A stretch of 64,000 nt of DNA from Prosopocoilus inquinatus (GCA_036172665.1 CM069872.1:23681001-23745000); one strand, 5' to 3'. Counted from the stretch's first letter, positions 12,625-25,373 are shown. Translations and numbers: made by a program. The notes: generated from the letters alone by a model not told the origin.

Positions 12625-15600
12625 TCACTTAACCATCTCTCGCGGGGCAAGGGTGCAGGACGTAACACACAAAAGGCGGGGCTACAAGGAGGAGCCAAAT
12701 CACGCGAAACAGATTCGTCGTGTGCTATCGTTTAAAATCGTACGATTTTCAGAATTTTTGCAGTTTTACCAACGGCTTTACCTTGAGTTTTACCGCGAAA
12801 ATTTAAAATTTATTACAGAGAGGGAGAAACATGTATTCGCAAATGAAACGAAACGTAATAGTTATCCTGTCGGTAAATAAACATCTTTAAATCCGGTCTT
12901 TTATCTTCTTTCTAAGTTAAATAAGTTTAATTTAATCCGACAAAGACATGGCAGTTTTGTAAAAAGGAAATTAAGACCTTTCATAAGTGGAAGGTAATTT
13001 TCTGTACACAGTGGTCCAAGAGTAATGGGACGGGGAGCAATTGCTAAATAATAAAGAATATTAATTGTTGCTTCAGATATTTTATTATTCAGCAAAAATA
13101 ATATATATTTTTACATAATTTTTACGTTTTCGAAGCAAGGTACACTTTAAGAAAAATACTTTTATTTATTAAAAAACTCTAATCTGTCTCTGTTAATGAC
13201 ATTTGAATGAATGAATCTCACAAAAATCCTGTAAAAAATATTTTATAGCTGCCTAAATGTTTTTTTTTTCCATATTTAATTTACATGTTCAGTCAAATAA
13301 GCAGGCAGAATATAAGACGGCAATGAATTATTCAAATGAAATTACTAACTTGCAGTTTTACAATGACGGTTTAACTTTGAGTCGAAGCTTAAATCCTTGA
13401 CAACAATTGTTGAAATAATCGTTGCTAAGGGTTTAAGCTTCGGTTCAAAGTTGAACCGCATTTGTAAAACTGGACCTAAAAGGCGTTTTCATAAAACGAC
13501 TTTAATTTCAAACCACATTACAATACACAAAAAAACAATAAGTAGGTAGTTATTTGTTAAACAAGACGGTAAAATTGTCTGATCATGATCCCAGTATTTA
13601 GTGTGGATTGTTGTTAAATTGTTGAAAATTGTTATTTTATTTACCTTTGCTGTTAAAATTCCGTTTTATCGACTGTTTTTAGTTGGACAAAGCAAACTTT
13701 AACGTTTGCTATTTAAAAAAGGTAGTTTTACATTTTTATATTTTAATTCAAATCCTATTATTAAAACAGCCCTCAAATTCTGTTTAAGTCAGTAAGACTA
13801 AGCCGTATAAGGATATATCTTCTGTAAAGTAACATTTACAAGGTCGTTGCGAAATTAATTCATTAACGGGAATAGAGAGATATTTAAATAAATACATATT
13901 AATTATTTATAATAATTATAAAAGGCGCCTTGCATCAGAAACAGAAAAAAATATGCAAAAATAATACTTTTCGGTAAATAATGAAGCAATAATTAATCTT
14001 TCCTATTTTTTCCAATTATAAATTTTGGCAGTTTCCGCCCTAAAAATATTAAACATTGAAATTAAGATTTAGTACGTGAAATTTTGAGAATATTCTAAAA
14101 ATTGACGAATTCAATTTCAACGGAATATTGAAAAATTAAGTTGAAACTAACTTACGTTAAAAAAATCCCGTTGAAATCTAGATTAATTTCGAATAAAATC
14201 ACTCGGTGTATCTATTAGGAGTTAAACATGTTTTCAAAAAATCAGAAATAAAGATTTTCCCCATTTGATGCCGACTTTTTGGCTATCACTGTAGGTGCAA
14301 TGCGTGGTAGCCACTATTTGTACTAATGTCGATTTCATAAGTTGTACATACAGCTATTAAACTGGCCCAAAATATTAAATTCGGTCTGCTTATGCCAGAT
14401 TGCGATTACTAGAATAATGTTATCAAGAAATTAAGTGATGAGATTATGTTATAAAGAAAATAATATGTTATAAAGAAAACGCCTCCAAAAAATTGTCTCA
14501 AATTTTCTCGTACATGTAACAGAAAACAGAACCCAAGAGCAAATTTTATTTATTTAAATATTTCTTATGGATATAAATGAATAAACTAATCACTTGCAAG
14601 AGCTAAATACCAAACGCCCAAACGTCCAATTACCGCTTCACAAAACTAGAAAATGAAAAATCTTTTCCATTTTGTCAGAGGAGCAAGCGACACGTTTTTA
14701 AAAAACCTATTGGAACCATATTACTAATTTGTTTTATTTTTCGAATTTTAAATAGGTACCATTTTGAACCATACTAAAAGCTGCTCGCTGGTTCTGTCCT
14801 GTTTATATTTGGTTATCGAACATACACAAAACACAAACTATTGGCACAAGTTTTTTAAACTGCAAAAAAAATTACCAAATGGTGCAAATTTTTGCCAGTC
14901 ATTGTATACAATTAAAATAAAGAAAACAAAGCTACTGAATATTTGTTTGTTTCCTTAATTTATTGGAAGTTAGCATGACTTCAAAAGAGTAAAAATGTAA
15001 ACATCGTGGTAAATATGAGTGCTCGCGCCTTCCGAGTTTCTGGAGTTCACATGCAAGGGGTTGTCTTTCGAATGTAAGTACCACTCACTTTACCTATACA
15101 GTACTGTTGCGTTCAAAAACTGTAACGAAAGGGCACTTTGGGCGTTTAAAACGAAAAGAAAAATATGTAAAATCATTTACACGAGAGAAAGAATGTTACC
15201 CAGAGCGCGCTTTTTTTCAGTTTCTGAACGAGCCCCCAGGTCAGAGAATTTTACGCATAACGTAGATTCCCCAGCCTTAAAAGTAAAATAAAAATAAGCC
15301 CCGCCTTCTGTGGCATCTCCGTCTGCTTTCGATAGAGGGCAGCAGTTTGCAACTACTAATTATACAATTTCGTAATTCATGTTTTATTTAAATATTATGG
15401 TTCTGATTAAGTTTCTATTGCTGCAGATCGTTATGAAATTAGTTGTTCTATTTCGGAAAGTTAATTTTAAGTTGAAAATTGACTTCTATCAGGAATAAAA
15501 ATTATAAAAATTATTAAAAAATATTAAAAATGACTCCCAAATTTCTTATTAAAAAACAAAACGAAAGAGTTAAAACTATTTGATGATCAAATCAGTAATT

Positions 15601-15640
15601 TTAGCGTAATTCTTGAACTACGAAAGTGGCATAATGATGG
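12625..15640. other. Three-kilobase segment present in one palindrome arm only
   Basis: This segment separates two blocks of the right arm that are contiguous in the left arm, so it is either an insertion here or a deletion there. It has short GC-rich stretches (12640-12740 and 15030-15310) and a possible terminal pair, aaaggcggggct at 12668 and agccccgcctt at 15298. There is no recognisable coding sequence apart from the MITE at 13349-13476. Confidence 0.5.
13349..13476. repeat. PIF/Harbinger-like MITE, copy 1
   Basis: A 128-bp near-palindrome, the same length and sequence family as 39315-39442. The inner arms contain gttgctaagggtttaagctt. The right end is gtaaaactggacc. It is flanked by taa on both sides (13346-13348 and 13477-13479), the 3-bp TWA duplication typical of PIF/Harbinger. 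Superfamily assignment is from ends and duplication only. Confidence 0.72.
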
Positions 15641-16617
15641 TGACTGGAACGGGCTCTTAAATGAAAGGCCACAGAATTTTTTTTTTTTAGAAATTCGAAG
15701 ATATCTCAAAAACCGTTACATTTAAGTATAGGGAAGCCTTAACAATTTTTACCTAGAATAATATATAGAATCGGAATTTGTAATAAAATTATAGTATTCC
15801 ATTTAAAATAAGAAAATTAATGCCCACTTCCGCTATAACCGGAAGAGATATAAAAGTGAAAATATTTTAGTCTGAAAGATCCCTTCCTCCAAGGGCAACG
15901 TCTTAATTTACAGAATATTTGTATGTTCCTTTCCCCGAGAACTTTTAATAAGCCACTCAACTTGGGAGACCCTGTATGTAAAGAATTACTGAGCTACGTT
16001 ATATTATAGAGTTCCTCTTTGTGCCGCAACAAACAAAGAAGAAAGAAGACTAAAGAAGCAATTGTAGTAAGGAAAGTTAAGAAAACGTTTTTTTTTTTTA
16101 TTTTGTACCTACCGTGTAAAATTTCAAACTACTTTCTCCTTAAATTAAGATTAAATCATTTGTACAATTACTATTATCTACCGATTCCGCCAGAAAACTA
16201 TACCTGAACCAACCTGAGCAAAGAAACAACTTTACTGAGCATATACGCGAAACTGCCAAAGTTCGCAGAAGCTGACATCAGTAAAAAATAATGTAACGGA
16301 TATACCGGGCGATCTAAATTGACTTACCAGACGAATATTGGCACGGAAAGCAGGGGAGTGCTGGGAACATTCACAAAACTTACATCCAAATCAAACTTAA
16401 TTAATAAAAACATCCGGTATACGTAAATATTGATACGAAGCTCGCGGAAAGTAGTATAGGATCAGGACAATCAATTTCGATCGCCCTGTACATCCATTTC
16501 CGACATTTTGGGTAAGTGGCGCCAACGGAGAAACACTTGAACTAGTAAATTGCCCAGGCCGTGTAGAGACGTCGTCTCGTGAAATGTAGTAGGTCGTGCT
16601 TAGGTGTAATTATACAT

Positions 16618-17479
16618 ACCGTGTGTCCACTTTGATTATGCACCATAGGAATTTCAATGCGTTTTTCTTTAATCGTAAATTTCTGCTTTCCTGTCGAATT
16701 TATCATAAAGTTTTAAATGGCATGAGACGTAGCTTTGTGTTAAGCGTTAACTAAGTCTATCTGTAGTACGTTTTTAAAAAACACAAGCTTTCAGAATTAA
16801 AAAGAAAATTAAATACACAAACATTTTTCAGTTCCACAGTTTAGATCAAGCAGGCAAACTTCTAGTTGACAGTAGCTTTACTGGATTTTAAAATTTCGTA
16901 ATCGAAAATGAAAACATCAAACATTCATATTAACAAATGCTTATTTATAAATAAGAATTATAAAAATTGTTCTACACTAAATTCTCAAATAATAAAGCAT
17001 TTCTGTTTCATTATGTGTTCGGTAATACGACACAACAACAGGATTTTATTTTGGAGGTATCGCACTGCAGTAACATGACAGTGGCCTACCAGAATTTTCA
17101 CTATTTAAAAATAAAGTGATAGATTTATTTTGGTTCCATTCAAACTTTCAAGACAAGTTGTAACAGAATTTGGCGTAGTATTTATTATCTTTTAAATAAA
17201 TAAACAACCGAATTATGCTTGAAAATCAGTAAAGCAGTTTTCCTGCTTGATCGAAACTACGATATTGAATAATGTTTGCTAATTCAATTTTTTCTTTGTT
17301 AATTTTGAAAGACCGTGTATTTGAAAACAGTAAAAATGGTCTTGGTTAGTACATAATATAAAGCTACGTAATATGTCGTTTATTGCTTTATGAAAAATTT
17401 TGATAGGAAAGCAGGAATTTACGATTAAAGAAAAATGCATTGAAATTCCTATGGTGCGTGATCAAAGTGGACACACGGT
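16618..17479. mobile_element. Foldback/MITE with ACCGTGTGTCCACTTTGAT ends
   Basis: The left end accgtgtgtccactttgat faces its reverse complement ending at 17479. The inverted similarity extends inward through aaatttctgctttcctgtcg/ataggaaagcaggaattt and gatcaagcaggcaaactt/ttttcctgcttgatc, so each arm exceeds 200 bp. TA flanks both ends, as expected for Tc1/mariner-type insertion. No transposase is present. Confidence 0.7.
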
Positions 17480-17806
17480 ATACGTAACTTAATACTTGGA
17501 AACATAAAACAATAGCTGCAACAATTTTTTCTTTTAGTTTTCTCATTCGTAACGTGCTCATAACGACTCAATTTATGATAAGAGGTTAGAGGTTTTGTCA
17601 AACCAACAAATATTTCTGCTAGTTGCGTTCGTAAATGTTCCGATCTGATATCACCCGGTTCGGAATAACGCATACTGTGTAGATAAATAAGGTAAATCGT
17701 AATATTTTCTCTATTCACAGTATAATTATTGTCAATATATTCGATAACATCCTGTATAATGCCGGTTTCCGCCCTTATTGAAACACCCGGTATAAATAAA
17801 ATTTAC

Positions 17807-17995
17807 CGATCATTTTTGGAAGCTTATCGGTGATTAACCTGTCCCGTCGTTTGTTATCGATGTTCATAAATATAACGTTGCCTTCGATATCAAAACCTCT
17901 ACGGCCAGCACGTCCAGACATCTGATGATATTCTAAGCTGTTCAAGTAGGGGGAATCTCCGCACACCACTACACTTTTACAAGGCATGTGGATTC
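17807..17995 (-). CDS. DDX60: DDX60-like helicase, exon D (motif VI)
   Basis: The exon is 189 nt: two bases complete a split glycine, then 62 codons, then one base of the next split codon. It begins IHMPCKSVVVCGD, directly continuing the FATGTLALG of exon C. It carries the SF2 motif VI as QMSGRAGRRGFDIEGNVIF, with the arginine finger residues of R-A-G-R-R-G intact. It ends at KLPKMI. The acceptor is tattttag and the donor is ATCG|GTAAAT. The motif is nearly invariant in Ski2/DDX60 helicases, so identification is firm. Confidence 0.92.
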
Positions 17996-18055
17996 CTAAA
18001 ATACAATATAAGTGATAAGTAAATCAAAAATAAACGTAAACAACTTTATATTGTT

Positions 18056-18172
18056 ACGACAGCTCAAGCAGTCGCTTAACGTATAAAACACGCAACATTT
18101 GTCTAACACAAGCATTGTAGCTCGTACTCGTACTGTTTTATTGCGTAAAGCAACTGCTTGGGCTGCCGTGGA
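18056..18172. repeat. Small palindromic MITE
   Basis: Imperfect arms face each other: gctcaagcagtcgcttaacg at the left and gcaactgcttgggctgccg at the right, with ataaaac/gttttat inside. Probably a small non-autonomous DNA element. The neighbouring 18200-18840 is richer in GC and holds an unassigned 102-codon open frame (18525-18833) without family resemblance. Confidence 0.55.
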
Positions 18173-19010
18173 TGTTCTACAAGTTGAAGGATTCTCATTT
18201 ATTGTTGGCTAAATTATACCTAAGGTGTCTACTTTTGATTTATTTTTAACGCCTCGAAAGTATAAGGCCTGTTCCAACAACAGCCTCTGACTAGTTCGAG
18301 ACTGTCAGAAACATGCGCCAATCAAAGTTTCATATTTAACGCACCTCTTGAAACCGGTGATTAATTCGACGGGCGAATATATTTGAAAGTTTCGAACCAC
18401 TCAAAATCTGTGTAGAAACAAAGCTATAATCGCGCATAGACAACAGCGGGCGACTCGGGACTCGACAGAGCCGAAGATAGACGCCGTAAATATTGATCTT
18501 CAAAGTTGTGATTTCAGCCCACGGTTGACTGAATTAGTACGAAAATTTACTGCTTGGGTTATTCAAATCGCGCGATGTCCTCATCCAAAACTGTCGTTAC
18601 AAGAAATGCATGGAACGCCATGGAACTATTACGAACTCTCTGGAACATTCCGCGAGTCTTCTGAAAAACAGCGTAATAATCTTTTCCATCAACCTGTCCG
18701 TATCGGTCCGAATACGCTCCCATTACGGTCAGGTCTAATGGGCGGACTCCTTAATACGGTGAAATTTAAAGTGCAGCTTGTGCTGAAAGTGCAAAATGGA
18801 ATATCCGACCGCGCGAGTGCTGCGAGTAGATAAATTTTGTTGAAACTATTATAGTAATCTCAAGAAACTAATGTTATTTTTATAAAGGCAGTTATTAAAA
18901 TATTTAACCTATAAATTATCTTACTCAGAATAGAATTATTAGTCATTATGGTAATTACACACATGTTCTACTGGGATACTTTTGTTGATAAGTGAGCACT
19001 GAGTACATAA

Positions 19011-20776
19011 AACACGGTTGGGATAAAGCATGGATCCATCGAAATATCTCGGAAGTGAAATTGATGATTTTAATGAAATGTTATACATACAGATAAAAGC
19101 AAATGGCGCACACGATTTTCGTTTCCCTTAAACTTTTAACCGGAAACGGCACCAACTTTTTTATTTTCAATAGAACACTGTATAATTTTACGTATTTTGA
19201 TACTCCTCTGCCTTCTGCATCCATTAATATCAGGTTTCTTACCTTTATCTCTAGTCTCAAGCCGAAAAGATAAACCTTTTAGTTTTCTCAAAAAATACTT
19301 CGTTTGTCTAGTAGCCGATGGAATTGATAGTTATTTTATTGTCATTAACACCTGTCAGTATCAATTCCTACATCGGAAATGTTTCATTTAAGTGAAAAAG
19401 AGCGAATTGAAATCTTAATGAAGAACTGTTTTGGTGATCGAGTTAGAACTCATCAAGAAGTTTGCGACTTATTTAACGGTTTACACCCAGAACGAAATCC
19501 TATAACACGCTCGGTTGTTGGTAAAACACTTAAACGCTACAATTTGAATGGGACAGTGAAAAATTTGCCAAAAAGTGGAAGACCAAAGACCGCAACTAAC
19601 GCAATTGTTATTGAAAATATTGCTACAGAGTCAGAGTCATCTCAAACTTCTACCATATTTCTTGCCTTACACCATGGTATAAGTCGTCGTTCTGTAGCCA
19701 AAGTATTGAAACGCCTGATCTAAGAACTATCAGAAGATGATCACGATCGTCGAGTAGAATTTTGCGAAGGAATGATGGAAATTTGTAATAGCGACGAACA
19801 TTTTCCAACTAATTTGGTATTTTCGGACGAGGCAACTTTTTGTTTAAATGGTTCTGTAAATCGCCATAATTTACGATTTTGGTCTGTCGACAATCCTAAC
19901 TTATTGCATGAAGCACATACTCAATACCAGAAAAGTTGAATGTGTGGGCTGGACTTATAAGGAATAGGCTTATTGGTCCATTTTTTTTTATTAACGGTAC
20001 ACTGACCGGGGCGGAGTATTTGGAACTTTTAAACAATGAAATTATTCCTGCTCTTCAAAAAAATGGACTGCTTCCTGAAAATCTTTGGTTTCAGCAAGAT
20101 GGAGTGCCTCCGCACTATGATAGATGAGTTAGGGATTTCTTGAATGTAACGTTTCCCAATCGATGGATTGGTCGTAGAGGGTTTATTGAATAGCCCGCTC
20201 GTTCCCCAGATCTTAATCCTATGGATTTTTTCTATGGGGATATTTAAAATCAGCTGTTTATGTGACACGTCCAAATAATTTGCAAGAATTGAGGCAAAGG
20301 ATATTGGATGAATGTAATTTAATTCGTAGGGAAGTTCTCGCAAATGTGTCTCAGGGAATTGTTCATAAATTTGCATATTTTGCAACATTTTGAACACTTA
20401 AAATAATTAAATGTAGTTCTCTTACTCTTTAATAATACATAAAAACCATTGCAAAAAAAATAAACAAAAAAAATAAATTTAATATAGTTTAGAGCCAATG
20501 ATTAAAAAGTTTATCTTTTCGGCTAGAGACTAGAGATAAAAGTAAGAAACCTGATATTAATGGATGCAGAAGGCAGAGGAGTATCAAAATACGTAAAATT
20601 ATACAGAGTGTTCTATTGAAAATAAAAAAGTTGGTGCCATTTCCGGTTAAACCGTAAGATTAATGGAAACGAAAATCAGCCCCTCGTATGCGCTATTTAC
20701 TTTATCAAAATTTCATTAAAATCGTCAATTCCGCTTCCTAGATATTTCGATGGATCCATACTTTATCCCAATCCTG
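19011..20776 (+). mobile_element. Mariner-like DNA transposon with long inverted repeats
   Basis: Inverted repeats of about 260 bp flank a broken transposase gene. The left arm runs from about 19011 (ttgggataaagcatggatcc) through ctctgccttctgcatccatt. The right arm runs from about 20515 to 20776. Both arms hold a block like caactttttattttcaatag that also occurs in the foldback elements at 9.7, 15.8, 21.9, 23.4 and 40.4 kb. The element may be a relative of the autonomous source of those families. Confidence 0.78.
19379..20393 (+). pseudogene. Mariner/Tc1-type transposase, broken
   Basis: The frame starts MFHLSEKERIEILMKN with an N-terminal helix-turn-helix region (the SVVGKTLKRYN and SGRPKTAT segments). 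It then carries the three acidic DDE positions: VFSDEATF near 19820, QQDGVPPHY near 20095 and the ARSPDLNPMDFF segment near 20205. Fragments lie in different frames. There is a stop after LKRLI (about 19721), a frameshift near 19930, a stop at about 20126 and another disruption near 20180. The family makes transposase that acts on the inverted repeats in the nucleus. This copy cannot encode it. Confidence 0.85.
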
Positions 20777-21724
20777 TATATCAACGTACTTTACACAAGT
20801 TTAAGTTCGCACCTAAACCGGACAATTTAACTTTTGTTTTAACTCGAAATTACACCGCTAACTCCACCCAACAACCTGGAACTTGTGGTGTAAGCATTAA
20901 CTACACCAACTTTCACCATACCGAATATAATCGAACCGTATGGTGTTCGCACTTTTAACCACCGAGACAAGATTTTTTTGCAAAAAATTAAAAATAATTC
21001 GGTAAATACTAAAAATAAGTAAGTATAATGTTATATAATTTTTATCGTCTCTTCAAGGGTTAACCGAAACTGCAATAAAACATATAGTGTTCCTTTTAAA
21101 AAATAATAAGTTAGGTTTCTAACTTATTAAATGAACAACCTGTATATTTGAAAATAATTTTAGATTGTACGTAATGACACATTTATTGAGACCTTTTTTT
21201 AATAAAATGAATTTAAAGAGGCATTTTTGGACTTTTCCAGAGGTTTGGGACACCCTGTACAATGCCGTAAATATAAAGGAAGTTGGAATTAAAGTTAGTT
21301 TGTTTGAGAGAATGAAGGCAGGTGAACAAGCAATTCATCTTTTAGAGGATAAAAATGAGAATTTGCCGCTAAGCAGCTTTAGTTATTCTTTATATTTTAA
21401 AAGTTGAGTTGCGTTCGTTTCCGAAAATTTTTCTGCACGAAAGTACACTACACATCACGTGACACTACGCAAAACTACACCAATTTACACTCACTACTTG
21501 GTGGAGTACAAACGAACAAACCACATGACAACGCCAACGCCATGAGCAAGCGAAAAGATTCAATTCTGGCTACAGGAGAAAAAGTGTCTAGTATGGACCA
21601 ACAGTGCGTGGGCGGAAGATTGTGGCGTTACTATTGAAAATTTTTGAGATCTGTGTGCGCAATAACATACATATCGGTTAGATGCATAATCTAAAATTAT
21701 TCAGACTCATACAGAATGTCACCC
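20777..21724. other. Intron sequence, nothing assigned
   Basis: The stretch holds short open frames (21165-21407 and 21404-21637) that match no family I know. No clear repeats were seen. Confidence 0.4.
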
Positions 21725-23610
21725 TATACAGGGTGATTCACGGAACCCGTTCGTTAAAAGTTTACGAACTTCCCCTTTGAATTTCTATTTCATATTTTGC
21801 AGTTATAAGTTAGCGATAGTGGATATTAAACTATAATATTTTCAACTTTCGGGCACTTCCGCTTGTAGCGGAAGTTGCTGCCAACTTTCTTATTTTAAAT
21901 AGAATACTCCATTTTTTATTGCATTTTTGGATTCCTCGTAAAATTCTAAAATTATTTTGTTCAACATATGATACAAGAAAAATCAGCTGTTTCAGAGATA
22001 TTTCCATTTATTTAATTTTTTTCAAACTTGCAGTACCTTGCTTATGACACTGCCATCTTTGTGCAATAAAAGTCATGATGTTAATTTTTGGCCTGTAGTA
22101 AAGTACAGTAAGGTGCTTTGAGTTATGTCCAGTTTTAAACTTAATTGTCTACAGGGTGGTTAAAAAGTAACTTCTATTCGAACTGATTTCAACCCTGGAA
22201 AAGTCAAGCTTTTTAAATAGAACACCTAGTATATTTTTGTACTATGAGATTCAGAATTAAATATATTTTCGAACTGTGTTAGCTTTCCCTATACTCATCT
22301 CTTACCTTTCTCTTTCTATTCATGATTTTGCCTTTGACTCATAACTTTCTTCACTTTTCGGTATTATTCGTGAATAGTGTGCTATGAAAATTTAAGAAAC
22401 AAAGGTTTCCTTAAGTTAATTTGCGATTCTAAATTCAATTTCCCTTTAAAAATCGAAAAACAATATTTAGTTACCTGTCTATCTGATGTATTTGTTATTT
22501 ACATATGCCGTATGTATGTGAATTCTTGATATGAGCTTTTACGCATTTACAAAAAGAAATTCTCACTTATAAATCCAAATTTTTGAAAGTATAATCAAAT
22601 GTCTAATAATTTTTTGAAAACTAAAAATCAATCATGAACAAATCAACATTAAAACTAATACACAAATTGTTAGTTATAATATTTACTCTAAGCATCCTCC
22701 ACTATTTATTAGTAATAAATAATGAAGGACACTTAGAGTAACTTTTGGTTGTGTTTAAGTAATAACTTATTTAGTTAGACACAACAAATTATATTATTAA
22801 CTTCTCGAGTTGCTGATTTTTTTTCAAATATTTTTAATATGCCTGCGTTTGAATTTTCATTATCTTGGTTCTCCCTAGCGATTAAATGTTTTTTTTTAAT
22901 TTTTATTGGACGGATGATTTCAAAAATTACAATTTCTCTAGTTTTCATAGCCCACTATTTAACAATAATATCAAAAAATTGAATAAACTGACGTTCTAAA
23001 ATAAAAATCATCAATAGCGAGTGAGATATATGAGATAAGTATAGGGAAAGCTAATACTGGACGAAAGAACAATTAATCCTCAGTCACGTGGTATAAAAAT
23101 ATACAGGGAGTTCTATTTAAAAAACTTGACTTTTCGACGGTTGAAATCAGTTCGAATAGAAGTTACTTTTTAACCAACCTGTAGACAATTAAGTTTAAAA
23201 CTGGACATGATCTCAAAGCACCTTACTGTAGTTTACTACAGGCCAAAAGTTAACATCATGACTTTTATTGCACAAAGATGGCAGTGTCATAAGCAAGGTA
23301 CTGCAAGTTTGAAAAAAATTAAATAAATGGAAATATCTCTGAAACGGCTGATTTTTTTGTATCATATATTGAACAAAATAATTTTAGAATTTTACGAGGA
23401 ATCCAAAAATGCAATAAAAAATGGAGTATTCCATTTAAAATAAGAAAGTTGGCAGCGACTTCCGCTACAAGCGGAAGTGCCCGAAAGTTGAAAATATTAT
23501 AGTTTAATAGACCACTATCGCTAACTTATAACTGCAAAATATGACATAGAAATTCAAAGGGGAAGTACGTAAACTTTTAACGAACGTGTTCCGTGAATCA
23601 CCCTGTATAT
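21725..23610. mobile_element. Foldback element, 1.9 kb
   Basis: Ends are tatacagggtgattcacgga at the left and its complement at the right. The arms stay complementary for roughly 550-600 bp. Paired landmarks are 21850-21880 with 23460-23485, the caaagatggcagtgtcataa region, and the ctttccctatact/agtatagggaaag region near 22290 and 23040. The internal part is AT-rich and has no open frame of note. A one-arm relative lies at 39983-40562. Confidence 0.8.
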
Positions 23611-23815
23611 TATTACACTATTAGATGTCTTATTATCAGTGGACGAAAATAATAGAAGGTTTTATTGACCTAATGTTTATCGTTTCCGAAATATTGACAA
23701 TTTACCAGTAAAAAATGGCAAAATTTGTTACTCCATAAATTAGTTATTTTTAAATATTTTGCTTTGAATTTTGGTGGATACATTATTTAACTATTAGAAA
23801 ACAGAAATGTATGAT

Positions 23816-25112
23816 CAACTCGATTTTTTTCCGGGTACTTTACACAGGTGATTCACAACGCATATTACCATTTTTCTAAAAAAAATTAAATGGAACGCCC
23901 TGTATATGAACACGTAGTTTAAAATATCTCTTACTAAGGTTTCCAGTAGTATAAGACTTTGTACGAATAGCTCTTAAACTTTGAACAAAAATTGGATTTT
24001 GTTTAGTTTGTAATGCACATACACTTGGTAATAACATTGTTAATAACCTTGAGAATAATTACAGTAGATGTATTTTAATGTTTGAACCAACATTTAGAAC
24101 ACACCGATTTTTTAATTAAAAAAAACTATTAAATTGAACTAAATTTAATTTCTTTATAATCATATCATTGTTCAATTGTTTTGCATTGTATTCATAGTAC
24201 GAAATATACATAATACCACAAAAGCAATAACATAGATCTTAGTTAACAAAAGAAAAACTAGATTTAACAAACATGCTTCAAAATATAATCCAATTTATTT
24301 TATGCATTTTTAATTTGGCGTTTAAAAAATATATTAAAATTTATTAATAGTACAGACATAATACATACAGATGCAATTCTAAATAATTTTGTTTCATGAT
24401 CTCAACGTTCGTACCAGATTCACTTAATCCATTTATATTCTGGCGTAAAAAACAATGAAATCAGACGGAAGTTCGGATAGCAACTCAAAATTCTTACACA
24501 TTTTATTTATTGAATTAACTATTTAGTTAAATCATTTTATAGTGTCATTGATGTAATATAATGGTACTTCGTCATGCTTAAACCGCATATCTTAATCGCT
24601 ATTTCGGGGAACACTCATCAAAAATTATAAGGAATTATTCTAAATCAGAAACAGAATCGTCTCAAAAAATACAAACCGATAATAAAACATTTATAAAATT
24701 ACAATAGGTGTGTTCTTTTTACCGCAAAACTCATTTCGTCTCAAATAAACGTCCTTTCCGTTCGCGCGAACAAGTAAGTGTGATTGAGTGACAAGGTGGG
24801 AGATCGAAATCACAATTCAAACTTATTTGTTCAAGCCAACGGAAATGACGTCTATCTGAGTTGAGATGAGATTTGTGGCAAAAAGAACACGCCTAATTAC
24901 AACTAAGATTTTAAAGATATATATTTAAAAAATTTCTACGTTCAAGGTTTAAAAGCTATCCGTAAAAAGTCTTATACGATTGGAAACCTTAGTAAGAGAT
25001 GTTTTAAACTGTATGTTTATATACAGGGCGTTCCATTTAATTTTTTTTTTAAGAAAAATGGTAATTTGCCTTGTAAATCAACCTGTGTAAAGTACCCGGA
25101 AAAATATCGAGT
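23816..25112. mobile_element. Foldback element carrying a MITE
   Basis: The arms 23816-23995 and 24930-25112 are inverted copies: ttccgggtactttacacagg with its complement near 25090, aatggaacgccctgtatat with its complement near 25025, and cttactaaggtttcc with ggaaaccttagtaag. The interior holds a separate MITE at 24711-24895. No transposase was seen. Confidence 0.72.
24711..24895. repeat. MITE with GTGTTCTTTTTACCGC ends
   Basis: The left end gtgttctttttaccgcaaaa pairs with the right end, which reads ttgtggcaaaaagaacacgc. TA lies on both sides. A truncated copy starts the window (1-72), and the left end alone recurs at about 37446. Confidence 0.7.
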
Positions 25113-25373
25113 TCGGCATACATCGACATCGTAGTTATGCTCACGCTGTAAGACTGCCTCGTGAGTGCTCGTGTGTGAATACTTAATGTGGAGCAATCGG
25201 TATAGCATTAAACTATCTTCTCGATCTGTTCCTCCTATCGCATCCCTGACGGGAATCTCCGATGCGTTCATTGTAAGTTTCTCAGTGGACTTATGCGCTT
25301 TGGCAGATCGACCTCTTCTTCCCATCATCACTTTCTTCGGTCTATCAGGTTTTCGTCTCTTTTGAACGTCATT

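Larger units (their letters stand above)
9581..15977. mobile_element. Giant foldback element or palindrome with insertions
   Basis: The centre is near 11337. From there the two sides are reverse complements: 11119-11330 against 11347-11535, the gccgcaagtcacttgca/tgcaagtgacttgcgac region, 10305-10490 against 12307-12490, and 9890-10010 against 12500-12620. The outer blocks 9581-9905 and 15645-15977 are also inverted partners; both hold the accgttacatttaagta-type block and ttattttaaatggaatgct or its complement. The left arm carries an extra SINE (10012-10300). The right arm carries an extra segment of about 3 kb (12625-15640). The original hairpin arms would be about 1.4-1.7 kb each. The ends atacaga/cctgtat resemble the other foldbacks here. 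Confidence 0.8.

Noticed and set aside
18525..18833. 102-codon open frame
   Set aside because: No family resemblance and no splice or promoter context. It lies in intron near MITEs.
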